In this document: piece by piece, positions 11,401 through 23,400 of the stretch
Position numbering within the stretch: position 1 is the stretch's first letter
Layout: each line of letters starts with the position of its first letter
Origin: Manis javanica
Lineage: Eukaryota > Chordata > Mammalia > Pholidota > Manidae
NCBI RefSeq assembly: GCF_040802235.1
Contig: NC_133170.1
Location: forward strand, 8,075,001 to 8,139,000
Direction: 5' to 3'
DNA length: 64,000 bases
Notes under the pieces: generated by a model
What the model was told of the DNA's origin: nothing
Database searches by the model: none
Seen by the model: only the letters and a program-made list of their open reading frames with translations
Translations under genes and position numbers: made by a program

Positions 11401-14400
11401 GCCTTGAAAATGAAAGTCTGAATTGTTGAAGTGAGAGAGAGAGAGAGAGGCTATATATGCTGCAGACTGTAAAGCTATATCATCTATATCTAGAGAAGCA
11501 ATACTTCAGGGAGATCTTAGATGGGCTAAAAGGCACAGGAGCAGGGGTTAGCTTATCTTTTTTTTAAAAAAAATGAGGGAATTGTAGCTTTGGAGATGTG
11601 GAATGATTTTGATTTGACAAAACAGTGGGTGAGAGTTTATGAGCAAAATTATTTTCATTGAAGTCGTTATATGCTGTGGGGGGCTAGGGGAAAGCTAGAG
11701 GTACTGAGGGTTTGTTGAAAAGGCAACAGCTATTGAGGGGGCAGAAAGGATTGAAGCATAGGAACTGTGACTGCAGTATAGCAGTGAGGATCCAACCAAA
11801 GTCCAAGATCCTGGGTCTCTTACCCACGTAAAACTTGTTTCCTGCAATTGTGTCGATTGGCATTGACTGATTTTCTTAGTGAAAAAAAAAAAATCTGTTT
11901 AAATGACCAAAATTTCCCTTATCAACTTTCCATGTCAAACAAGTCTAAATGCCAAATGAGCAAGATTGTCCTGTTGGTTGTCAGCGTTATACTTACTCTC
12001 TGGTCTTCAGGACTCAACTCGGACATCAGCATTTCTGTATTGTATGTGCTCCATTCCCAGCTATGATTGACAAAATACTCCAGCATGGAAACGGTTCTTA
12101 AAAGTCGATTCATGAGCTTTGTCATCCTGAAATAGAGATCAGATAGATGCAAATACCAGCACGCCATGGCTGCCTACTTCCCTGTTTCTCCGTAAGGATG
12201 TAAGACAACTTACTTTTGAGACTATATAAAAAAAATCCCTCTCCTCTTTCCCCCAATTCCTCATTGAAACACATTTTCTTTTTTCCATTCCATGGCAACT
12301 CTGTTGAATGAAGGAAAGAGGTTGAATCTAAAGGAGCTTGTCTATCAGGCCTTTTAATCCCATCAAACTCTTCCTCTATCTCTTCTACCATCTCTCTCAC
12401 TTCAGTAGCAAATGTTTTAAAAATTGAACCAGATATCCATCCTTAATGACATTGTTCCTTCTTTGAATTCTGAAGTAGATAATTAGAAAGCATAGTCTCT
12501 TCTTAATTTATGTTCTTGCATTAAAAACAAAATGGACCACCTATCAGAAGTGAATCATGTCACAAAAAGGCCATGTATGACAAACCCACAGCTAACGTCA
12601 TACTCAATGGCAAAAAGTTGAGAGCTTTTCCTTTAAGATCAGAATCAAGGATGCCCACTGTCACCACTTTTATTCAAAGTAGTACTAGAAGTCGTAGCCA
12701 TGGCGATCAGACAAGAAAAAGAGATAAAAGACATCTATTTGCAGATGACATGATACTATATATGAAAAACCCTATGTACTCCACCAAAAAACTGTTAGAA
12801 TCACTGGATTCAGCAATCACATTATGCAAAATCAATATACAGAAATCTGTTATGTTCTTACTAACAATGAACTAGCAGTGGGAAATCAAGAAAACAATTC
12901 CACTTACAATTGCATCAAAAAGAATAAAATGCCTAGGAATAAACCTAACCAAGGAGGCGAAAGACCTGTATTATGAAAACTATGACACTCGAGAGAAATT
13001 AAAGAAGACACAAATAAATGGAAATCCTATGCTCATGGATAGGAAGAATGAATATTGTCAAAATGGCCATCCTGTCCAAAGCAATTTACAAATTCAATGC
13101 AATCCCTATCAAAATACCAATGGCATTTTCAATGAACTAGAACAAATAATACTAAAATTTGTATGGAACCACAAAAGACTCTGAATAGCCAAAGCAATCT
13201 TGAGAAAGAATAACAAAGCTGGGGGTATCACAGTCCCTGACTTTGAGCTATACTACAGAGCTACAGAAATCAAAACAGTATGGCACTGGCACAAGAATAG
13301 AGCCATAGATCCATGAAACAGAATATCAGAAATAAATTCATGCATATGGTCAATTAATACATGACAAAGGAGGCAAGAATATACAATAGGAAAAAGACAA
13401 TCTCTTCAATAAATGGTTTTGGGCAAACTGGATAGCTATATGCAAGATAATGAAGCTGGATTACTCTCTGACACCATACAGAAAAGTAAACGAAATAGAT
13501 TAAAGACCTAAATATAAGAAATGAATCCATAAACCTCTTAAAAGAAACATAGGCAAAAATATCATGAAAATAAGCATGAGTTAGTTTTTTCTGGACTTGT
13601 GTCCCTAGGCGAGGGAAACAAAAAATGAACAAGTGGGACCACATCAAATTAACAAGCTTCTGTAGAGCAAAGGACACCATCAACAGAAAAAGAAGGCAAC
13701 CTATAGTATGGGAGAATATATTCATAAATGAATCATCCAAAATACATGAAAAAACTCATATGACAACACCAAAAAAAAAAACCCTGATTACAAATTGGCA
13801 GAGGGCCTGAATGACATTTTTCCAAAGAAGACATATAGGTGGCCAACAGGCACATGAAAAGATGCTCTACATTGCTACTCATCAGGAAAATGCAAATCAA
13901 AGCCACAATGAGATATCATTTAACCAGTCAGGATGCCCACTATCCAAAAGATAGGAAGCATTGGTGAAGATGTGAAGAGATGGGAACCCTCCTACACTGT
14001 TGGTGGGAATGTAAACTGGTGCAGCCACTTTGGAAAGCAGTATGGAGATTCCTCAAAAAACAAATACCATGCCTCTCAGTACTCAAAGAAAACAAAATTT
14101 GTGATTCAAAAATATATATGCACCCCTATGTTTACTGATGCATTATTTATAATAGCCAAGATATGGAAGCAACCAAAGTCTCCATTAATAATAGAGAAGA
14201 TATGCTACATACACACAATGGAATATTATTCAGTCACAGGACAACATGGATGGATGGCTTAATGAAATAAGCCAGGTGGAGAAAGATAAACTACATGATT
14301 TCACTTATATTTGGAATCTAAAAACAAAAGAAAATGAACAAAACAGCAATGGAGTCACAGACACTGAGAAGTGACTGGTGGTTACTGTGGGGGAGGGTTT

Positions 14401-14685
14401 GGGGTGGGCGAGTGAAACAAGTAAAGGGGATAAAGAGACGAAATCTCAATCATAATATAAATTAGTCATGGGTGAAAGTACAGCATAGAGAATATAGTTA
14501 ATAGTTCTGTAACATTTTTCTACATTGATAGTAACTGCAGTAGCTGGGGTGAGGATTTAAAATGTATGTAATTATTGAATCACTATGTTGTGTACTTGAA
14601 ACCAATATAATGTTGTATATCAACAATACTGCAATATAAAAATAACAAAGTAGTAAGTGATTTTCAACACACACACACACACACA

Positions 14686-14734
<49 letters not shown>

Positions 14735-17700
14735 CCTGATCCGAAGTTTAGTATATAATTCCTGGGCAAAAATGGTCACTGTGTATAAGCACCTGGCAAA
14801 CCAGAAGCAGTAGTCAATTGTAAAGTAGATTTATGGGCAAAATCATTTGTTGATGACCTACTCTTAGGCATGGTGCTAATACTTCAAAAAAAGTTACCTC
14901 TGCTAATTCTCATAACATCCCTATTAGGTAGGTATTTATCTACATTTTTATGAATGGGTAAAGTGAGCTTAAAATAAGTAAGTGGCCATAATGTAGTGGC
15001 AATGCCAAATTCCATCTTTTGATGGACTTCAAAAGCCTCTCGAGATTTCTACCCTGTTGTCCCATTGCCGAAGATAAACCAAACTTGTGGCCAGGAATTG
15101 GACCATCTTTGCTGTGTTAACTTCCAAACTTTACAAAAATTTACAAAACACTTTCTTGTTTGATTTTACTCGATCCTCAAAATATGACTCTGAGGCAGTC
15201 AGGATCTATGCCATTTATCTTCATCTTACAGAAGGATTAATAGGATCAAGGTCACATAGCTAATGCTCAAACCTAGGCCTTCTTGCTACAAAGCACGTTT
15301 GACCTATAGAACATTTGATTTTTATCTCAAGCCTATTCGGGTGGTAGCGATTATGTAGTCGACCCAGTAATGACTTAGGATACTATTTGGGGAATTTTGT
15401 CTTATTTCTGGTAGAATCCTAAAGCCTATATACCTAATGACTTATAAGATACTTCTTACTGTATCATGGGAAATTCGTAGGCAGGAGGTAGAATCATTGT
15501 TCCCTGATACAAGCGTAATAGGGTTCCATTTAGTTCATTATCTAACATCTTAGCTGTAGACTGGATATTTATATCCCCCCAAAATTCATATGTTGAATTC
15601 TGTTCCTTCTCAATGGATAGTGTTTGGAGAAGGAGACCTTGGGAAGTGATTAATGGCCCTTATTTAAAAAGCCCAGAAATCTCCCTTGGCCTTCTCAGAA
15701 TGTGAGGACGCAGAGAGAAGACGGCTCTCTAGGGACTGGGAAGAGGGCCCTCGTCAGGTGCTGAATCTGCCAGCACCTTGATCTTAGACTCTTCCCAGTA
15801 TTCAGAACTGTGAGAAATAATATTTCTGTCATTTATGAGCCACCCAGTTTACAATATTCTGTTATAGCAGCCCAAATGGACTAAGATAATCTATTCTCTA
15901 TAATCCTGATGTAATTGACATGATTTCAATATATATTTAATTTCTAAAAATAATCCTTGTACAGTGACATCATTGCATGTACAGGACTATATCAGCATCA
16001 TAGTACATTTTTAAAAAGTTACATTTATTACTCAAGTAGAGGTCTTTTTAATATATAAAATGCAAAATTATAAAAGACAAGTGATGCCTTATGACAAAGA
16101 TTTAAAACTTCTTTAGTAATAATAGTGATTGATTATTATTACTGACTAGCCTATGCACTTCTATGTAAAACCTACAAAGTAGGTATGATTATTGTCGTCT
16201 TTTTACAGGTGAGGAAATTAGGATTTAGAGAGATCAAGTTATCTAAGACTCATGGCTAAACTGGTGAAGCCGAGAGTCTGACTGTAAGCAACATGCTTTT
16301 AAGACCTACATTACGGGTAGCTTCCCTTGTATCAGCAAAAGCTTCATAAAGCTACATGGTAAGAAACTGACTTGGAGAAAATACATTAAATATATATTTA
16401 CACATAGACACACACGAGTTACCGTAAATTGTTAAGTACAGCCTGATAAACAGGTGAGAAATAAGCAGGCAACTCAGAAGAAAAAACTTAAATGTCTCAT
16501 GGGCAAATGAAAGCCTGACCTCTCCAGCCATTAGGAGAATGCAAAATCAAAGAGATGTCATTCCTTGTCATTTGATAATTCAAGATTGACTTTTTCAAAG
16601 TATTGATGAGGGTGAGAAAAAACATTTGCACCATCCTACGCTGCTGTGGTAGTGTACAGTGACAGAGCCTGCCTTTAGGGCAAGCTGGCATTAGTCACAA
16701 AATCCAGACACCCTCCAGTCCAGCAGTCACACTCCTCGGTATTCTCCACAGATCCAGCAGCATCTTGTACAATAGTACATGTGCACTGATAATCGTTACT
16801 CCATTATTTGTAATTGGGGGGAAAAAAGACAACACTAGGCAGAATGACTTAATTTGCATGGAACATTAGTGAAAAAACTGAAAATAAGTAGGACTGATTT
16901 ATGTACACACCTCAAAGCAAAACTGTACTTATATATGTACATATGTATTTGTAAATGCATAAAAAATTGCACACAAACACCCCTGGAGAGAACAAGGGTC
17001 TAGATATTCTACCATTTTGTGCCATAAAGATTATTAAAATTTCTATTACAAAACGAGCCTACCCATTTCCCGCAAATATTACAATTTCTTACAAAATTCT
17101 TAAAGAGTTTTTTTGGGGGCCCTTCTTCCTCTCTTTACCCAGGTCTTCTTCCAACCCTGATATATGTTAAGGTCTTTAGCATTTCTGTCTACAATATGCG
17201 TTTTCCTTCTCCCATGTTTATTTAATAAACCCCATACAAATATTTTCCCCATAGCCAGCGTCTCCTTTTTACCTTGTTTAAGAAGAAACAGACAATTACT
17301 GAGTTCTGAGATCTAAATAAGGTCTCTCAAAATTTGGATAAACTCATTGCCTAAGGGGCTAGCTTGACTGCAGGAACTGCCTTTAGTAATTACAATGGCG
17401 ACTCCTCAGACACATGATAGTATCAGAGTGAGTCAGACAGGAAGGGGTGCGTCCTAAGTCACAGACGGCGACAGGACACCAGCATCTGCAGGCTTTCCGC
17501 TCCACCTGTTCCCTGTAATGCCCTCACTCAGCTCTAGGGGGCAGTAAATCAAGTTCTGGTTTCTCCAAATCTTTCCACTATCACTTTCTTTGAGTCTTAT
17601 TTTAAATTCTCTTACTTCTGTTTCCTTATTTGTGGAATTAGGATGCTGCGGGCACCCTCCTTGGGTTGCCATGCCAATGAAAACATGATCCCCACGCACC

Positions 17701-20433
17701 TTCCGTGTAAGGAAGGTTATCATTATTGAACATTTTAAGGTTACCTAACAATTCAGAAAACCCCAGAGTCTCAGTTGCTTTTCTTGTGGATGATGATTTG
17801 CTGAATTCACCAAGCAAGTCCTCAGCACTTAACTACTTTTATTATTTGGGAGGATTTTTAAGGTAGGGGTCTTTGGGGTGGGCTTCTTACCACTCTTGCT
17901 TTGGTCATCCCTAAATGATTATTTTATATATAAAACATACATGTATGTTCGATTCAGTTGTCACCTTTGACCTCCCGCTGAAGGGAGGGCTGAGGACTGC
18001 GCGGCCCTGATCTACGCGGCGACAGCCTTAATGTCCCCACCGAGCCCCTCACCTGGGCTTCCTTCCCGTGAGCCGCAGGTAGAAGTCGTAGATGATGGCC
18101 GGCGCCCGGTGGCTGATGGCGTTCCAGTACTGCGCGGTGATGTTGCTGGTGGTGAAGTCAGCACACGGCCTCCTGAAGGCTCTCTCCAACGGGATCTTCT
18201 CAAAGGTGGCCAAGATTTGGAATCCTGGAAAATAAGCAGAGTTAAGTGCGGTGTCGCGGAGGGCAATTTGCAATGGGTCAAAACAGGATTAAGGACTTGC
18301 TGTGTCAAGAATCAATTTATGACAACGATACTAAGATTTTTATGCCAGGCAAAGCAGTCACCTGCAAAATCAAACAATGCGAATGGGTTAAGAATTGGGT
18401 CTTTTTCTCAAAACCTTTACTCCCAGTCATCAATACAGTGAAGTATTTGTTCAGAAAAACTTAAATCCATCCTTCAATTCAAAGGGTATCTACTCTATTC
18501 TGAAAGCGCCAAGACAGACCCCCAGGGCCTGATTTCCTCGCTTGGATCCCTTCTTGGAGAACATAAGGCAAGTTTCTTAATATTTTACTTAAACATTTAT
18601 GAAGAGAAAATATAAAGGTAGGATTCCATTGTGTTGATTTGCTTTAAATACCAGTGTTTTACTTCATTGGTATTTCTATTTCTTTGGGAATATGTCAGAA
18701 AATTGTCCATTCATGTCTCCAGAGGGTTTTTTTTTCCATAATAGTCTTTTTATTTCTATATTATTACTAGATAAAGTCTAGTTAAAAACTTTTAATGGGC
18801 ATTTTTAAATTCAATTATTTTCAAAAGATATTCATCTGAATTCAGTTTTTAATTATGTAGAACTGTTCAAGAATATGCCTCAGTTCATTATTGATACGAT
18901 GATAGCAGTGGAGATGATTAAAAGATACTATCTGGAACATGAAAAATACATTCCCCATACAGAAAGGGTGCTCTAGAAACATCTGGCCCAGGAATGATTT
19001 ATATTCCTCCCAGAGTGATTTATATTCACTTCTAAGAATCACGAGTGCAGTAGTTATTGCACGTTCAAGAGAGCTGTCTTCTGTTTCTATTTCAGGTACC
19101 AGCTTCTCACACATATTTAAATACAGCATCTACTCTCTCTGAGCCTCATATGTAAAATAAAGGAAGCCCACTAGGTTATTTTTAAGACCACATTCAACTA
19201 ACATTGTATAAGTCAATAAAACAGTAAGAATTTTCAGCATGGGAAAAGGCTATTTTGAATCTCAGAAATGGAATGTCCATGTAGCATCTTTTTATTTGAG
19301 AGCTTAAGATACCTAGTTTGCTTCTATTAGTGCCTCTTTTTATGAGTGAGGTCTTAATTCTGTAGAGATTTATTTTTATTTCCAAATGTCTTCAGAATTA
19401 TTTAGATATATGCTCTATATAACTGGGAATATGACCTGAGGACATTGATGGCAGTAGGTAATTTCATTTCATTTTTACTGAAGTAATAGCTTTGCAAATA
19501 CAATATACAGCAGAGTGTTCTGAATTGGGAGTCTGATTCTAATAAATTCAGCTGTTGACATCTAGTACCTAAACAGTAGCTAGATGATGTGCGAGTTTCA
19601 TATATTCACAAGAAAATCAGCCCCTATGACAAAGGAATACAAAGCTGGCTCTCCAATTTTCTATTATATGCAGGAATTATTTCAACTCCGCAAGATTCTT
19701 CCAAGGCTACGCTTGCGGCTGCCTGGATCAATCAAGGACTCCCACCGGCTCCGTAACACAAGTTACTGCCACTGGACTTCTCCACATCTACTAGGCTTTC
19801 AGTCATTTCACATTCTCAGTGATGTAGCACGGGGGACGTGTGCCTGGGAACAGTTGCCTCAGCAACAAGGGTATTTTATCACTGCTTGTACTTGCTGAGT
19901 TTTACTTGGTTTGATTTATTTTTTTAATTTCTGTAGCTAGTGGGCCCCTTCTTGCTCCTGGTCACCGTGTTCCCGCTGGCCCCTCTCTTTGGTATACCAG
20001 TACATTCTAGTTCACTCTTACAGATTTACAATTTGCAATTATTTTATATCTGTACTTATTTTTTTTTGTCTTTTCTGTCATCTGTCATGAGACTCGGCTC
20101 CACGACGGACTGTGTCTGTTTTCCCCGGGGGCAGACACTGGTGGTTACGTAGTTACACTGGTGGTTACGTAGTTACACTGCTATAGGACTTACCCATTTT
20201 ACCCCAATTACAAGGATTGAAGTTACCAGATGTACAGTGATAGATTAACGTTGATTTAGGTCTAGAAAATGAAATAAAAATTAGATAAATACAACAAAAT
20301 GGAGAACTAATGAAAAGAAAGGTAAAGGAAGAGAACATTTAGTCTAGGTTGTTTCAATAATTTCCATAAGGCGACCTATGTCACTTCCATCTTTTGCTCC
20401 TTCTTTGGGTTATTTAGAAATGGAAGACGACTA

Positions 20434-20475
<42 letters not shown>

Positions 20476-23400
20476 GATCTCCAATAGGAATGAATGTTTA
20501 CAGAGCAGCTGGAGGGGTGTGTGTGTGTGTGTGTGTAAAAGATCTCCAATAGGAATGAATGTTTACAGAGCAGCTGGAGGCACCACAATGGTGAAAAAGT
20601 GGATATTTTTAACGTCTAGACATGTTTATCGGGCAAAATATAGGCTATGTTTTCTTCTGAATCCAGATATGCCCGAATGAATCAGAAAACATCTATCAGA
20701 TTTCAAATAAGAAAAACTGAATTCTGTTTCTCATTTACTAATACAGCTAAATATACAAAAAGCCTATTTTTCTCTTTATACTAGTATTTCCCCCAACATG
20801 TGGTGACCTGAACTTTGGGCATTTATTGGGAACTGAGCAGTTCAATAAAATATCTTTCATTTCATCCACTTTTATTTCCTTCACTTTAAAAAGGGAAGCT
20901 GTAGTTTAGATTACCATATTGGAAGAAAAATTTTTGGTTATCAAGGATTTTATGAGTAAAGAGTTTGTTCCTTTATGATCAATAAAGTACTAAGCAGTGT
21001 TTATAAATCAACTCTGCATATATGATATCATATTTGGAACTATGTAAAATATTGAAACAGATACCCACTCATACTTTGTGTCTTCTATGATAAAAGGCAT
21101 ATATTTTGAAAATAAGCCTAACACTTTCACCCTCCCCATTGTCACATCTTTGAAAGCCAACTTAAGCATCCACACCTGTGAATCGCCGTGTACCATCCTA
21201 CAGCCAAGGTGAGGTTGACAACTGTATCAACTGGAATTAAATCTGCCACAGCCATCGGAGTAGCTTTTAGGGCCCGAAGAAACCCTTTCCCAGTCTGCAC
21301 AAGAAAAAGAACATCAAATATGGAACCAGGTGTTCAGTAATAGCTGCAGCTAATACTAATGATTAATAATAACAGCTAACACTGATTCATGCTTCTAGTT
21401 ACTGGGCTAAGGCTGGCTTCTCTCAGTCTGTCTGATATCTCGATCTCTCAGTCAAGTTCATCTCAAGTGCTGACATTTCCATGAACCACTAGTGGTCCTC
21501 AGGTTCCTTTAGGAAGTGAATGAAATTCCTTATATTTGTGAAAGGTTAATATATTTATTTAATGAACAAACACCAAGAATAGTTTTTCACTACTTAAAAA
21601 CTAATTCATAAGACAGTTTAAGAATTAAGGTGTCTCAATTTTCCCAATAGTATTAGTTTACCATTTCTTAAATAAGTTTTCCGCTAGTGCTTAGTAACTT
21701 GGAAGCAATAGTAGACACTTAAAATTTAAGAAACATTTATAAAAATAAAATTCTACTATTTAGCAAAAACTTTTTTATTACTTGGGAAAAGATCACAATT
21801 ATTTACTTTTCATTCTTAGTTTACCACACAGATCACCGATGATATTGGAATTATTCACACTGATAAAGAAGTCATGCCAATAAGAAAATAACTAATAAAT
21901 AGTCATGTTTACGTTTATTGATTTAATGAAGTATTTGATTATACCCTGCATACTTCCAACATTGATCTGCAGTGGTTAGAACTTTCTTATGTGCCTAATT
22001 TCTGTTTTCTTGTAGCCGACTCCCCTTCCTTAGGACATAGGGAACCAGTTTGGAAAATTCCAGAAAATTTGAATAAATGTGAAGCTTTGTAAACAAAGTA
22101 ATAAAACTCTTTCAAGGATCATGTTAAAGTGATTATGCTCCAAATTACCAAATGTTCACCCTCACTAAACCTTAAACCTTAAAGAAGAAAGAGTTGATGG
22201 AAGGTAGAGAACATAAAGAGAGGATCTGCCAGGAAAAAAAAAATAGAAACCAGGTTGATGTCCACTGTCCCTGTCTTTAATAAATAGCCATCGCTCACCA
22301 TCTTTTATCTGTACTTCAGCTCATGTCGGGCCTTGCTCTGAGAAGAACACAGGCAGAGTCTGACGCATGAGACTTTTAAAAGTATTTAAACTCAGAGAAT
22401 TGAATTCCTATTCATCGTCCTAAAGAGTCGAGTCGTGGCTCCGGTCCTAAGATGCATCCCTGTGAACCGTAAAGCACGGCGGGCGCACCCTGGGTCCGTC
22501 CTCGCTGCAGAGGAGACGAACACAGACGGCCGCTGACCTACAGGAACCGTGGACATTTCTCCTTGCCCGTGAGAGGATTACTACTGAAAAGTGTTTCCTA
22601 TATTCATCAATTTTTATATTTGAAAAATTTGGTCTAATTGGTAATTCTTTCTTGCATCCATTAAGAACTATTTGTGTTTTAAGTATATATATAATTTCTA
22701 TCCACATGCACATAACTTGCGTGTGCTTTACAATAAAAAATAATCTTTTCAAATGATTGTTCATTGCCTCCCCAATTTGCTGCACTAATTCTGACTTATT
22801 AATAAATGAAAAAAAGGAAACACTCCCATCTTGTGGTAACTACAGGGAAATGCAGGCATGGTCCTCTCCACAGATTTTACAAAAAATTCCTAAATGGTGA
22901 TTGATGATGGTATCACACAGCACCTCGGTCCTCCTGATAATAAAACCCAAAAATAATAAAAACAATTATTCATCCTGTCTCTATTTTCCAAAAGCAAAAT
23001 TGAGACAAGTTGCTTCCATTGTAGTCAGTAAAGTAGCATTTACGGTTTTGGGTTAATGAAGCTTTGTTATTACCCCTCCACTACATTTCAAGGAGTTATT
23101 TCCACATCATTATACATACCGCAATAATGAGCCCACTAGGTCCATTTTGGTTATCAACCCAGCCCTGAAAAAAAAAGAAGATCTCTACTGGTTACATGTC
23201 AGAAAATCCAAAAACCTTTGGAACATCTACTGTTTAATCTTAATAAATTTCAAACAAGAGCATAGAGACCCCAGCTGCTAGAACTGTCTAATCCAATATT
23301 TCTGACATCACAAACGGTGGCAAAGCAGTAGATATTTTCTGCACTTGACTTTTGTAAGAATTAAAATTCTGCCAACCTATTTTTTCATAGCAGGAGTCAT

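Larger units (their letters stand above)
12127..18052 (-). other. FAR2: FAR2 intron between coding exons 8 and 9
   Basis: A 5.9-kb intron containing a 2.1-kb L1 (12566-14650), a compound microsatellite (14668-14731), three MIR copies (14855-15010, 15125-15310, 16130-16310), a MaLR LTR (15555-15889) and an old L1 end (about 16440-16860). The rest (16.9-18.0 kb) is unassigned. Confidence 0.75.

Noticed and set aside
12573..14262. Several 60-130 codon frames, including an FADDM-type reverse transcriptase motif, as possible live L1 ORF2
   Set aside because: The element is 5'-truncated and broken by stops and frameshifts, so no functional protein can be made.
14498..14779. 93-codon frame rich in Arg-Glu and Val-Cys repeats
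   Set aside because: It is the translation of the CA/TC microsatellite on the - strand.
18031..18441. 136-codon + strand frame
   Set aside because: It is the antisense shadow of FAR2 coding exon 8.
20376..20588. 70-codon frame with Thr-His repeats
   Set aside because: It is the translation of the GT/CA repeats and their duplication.
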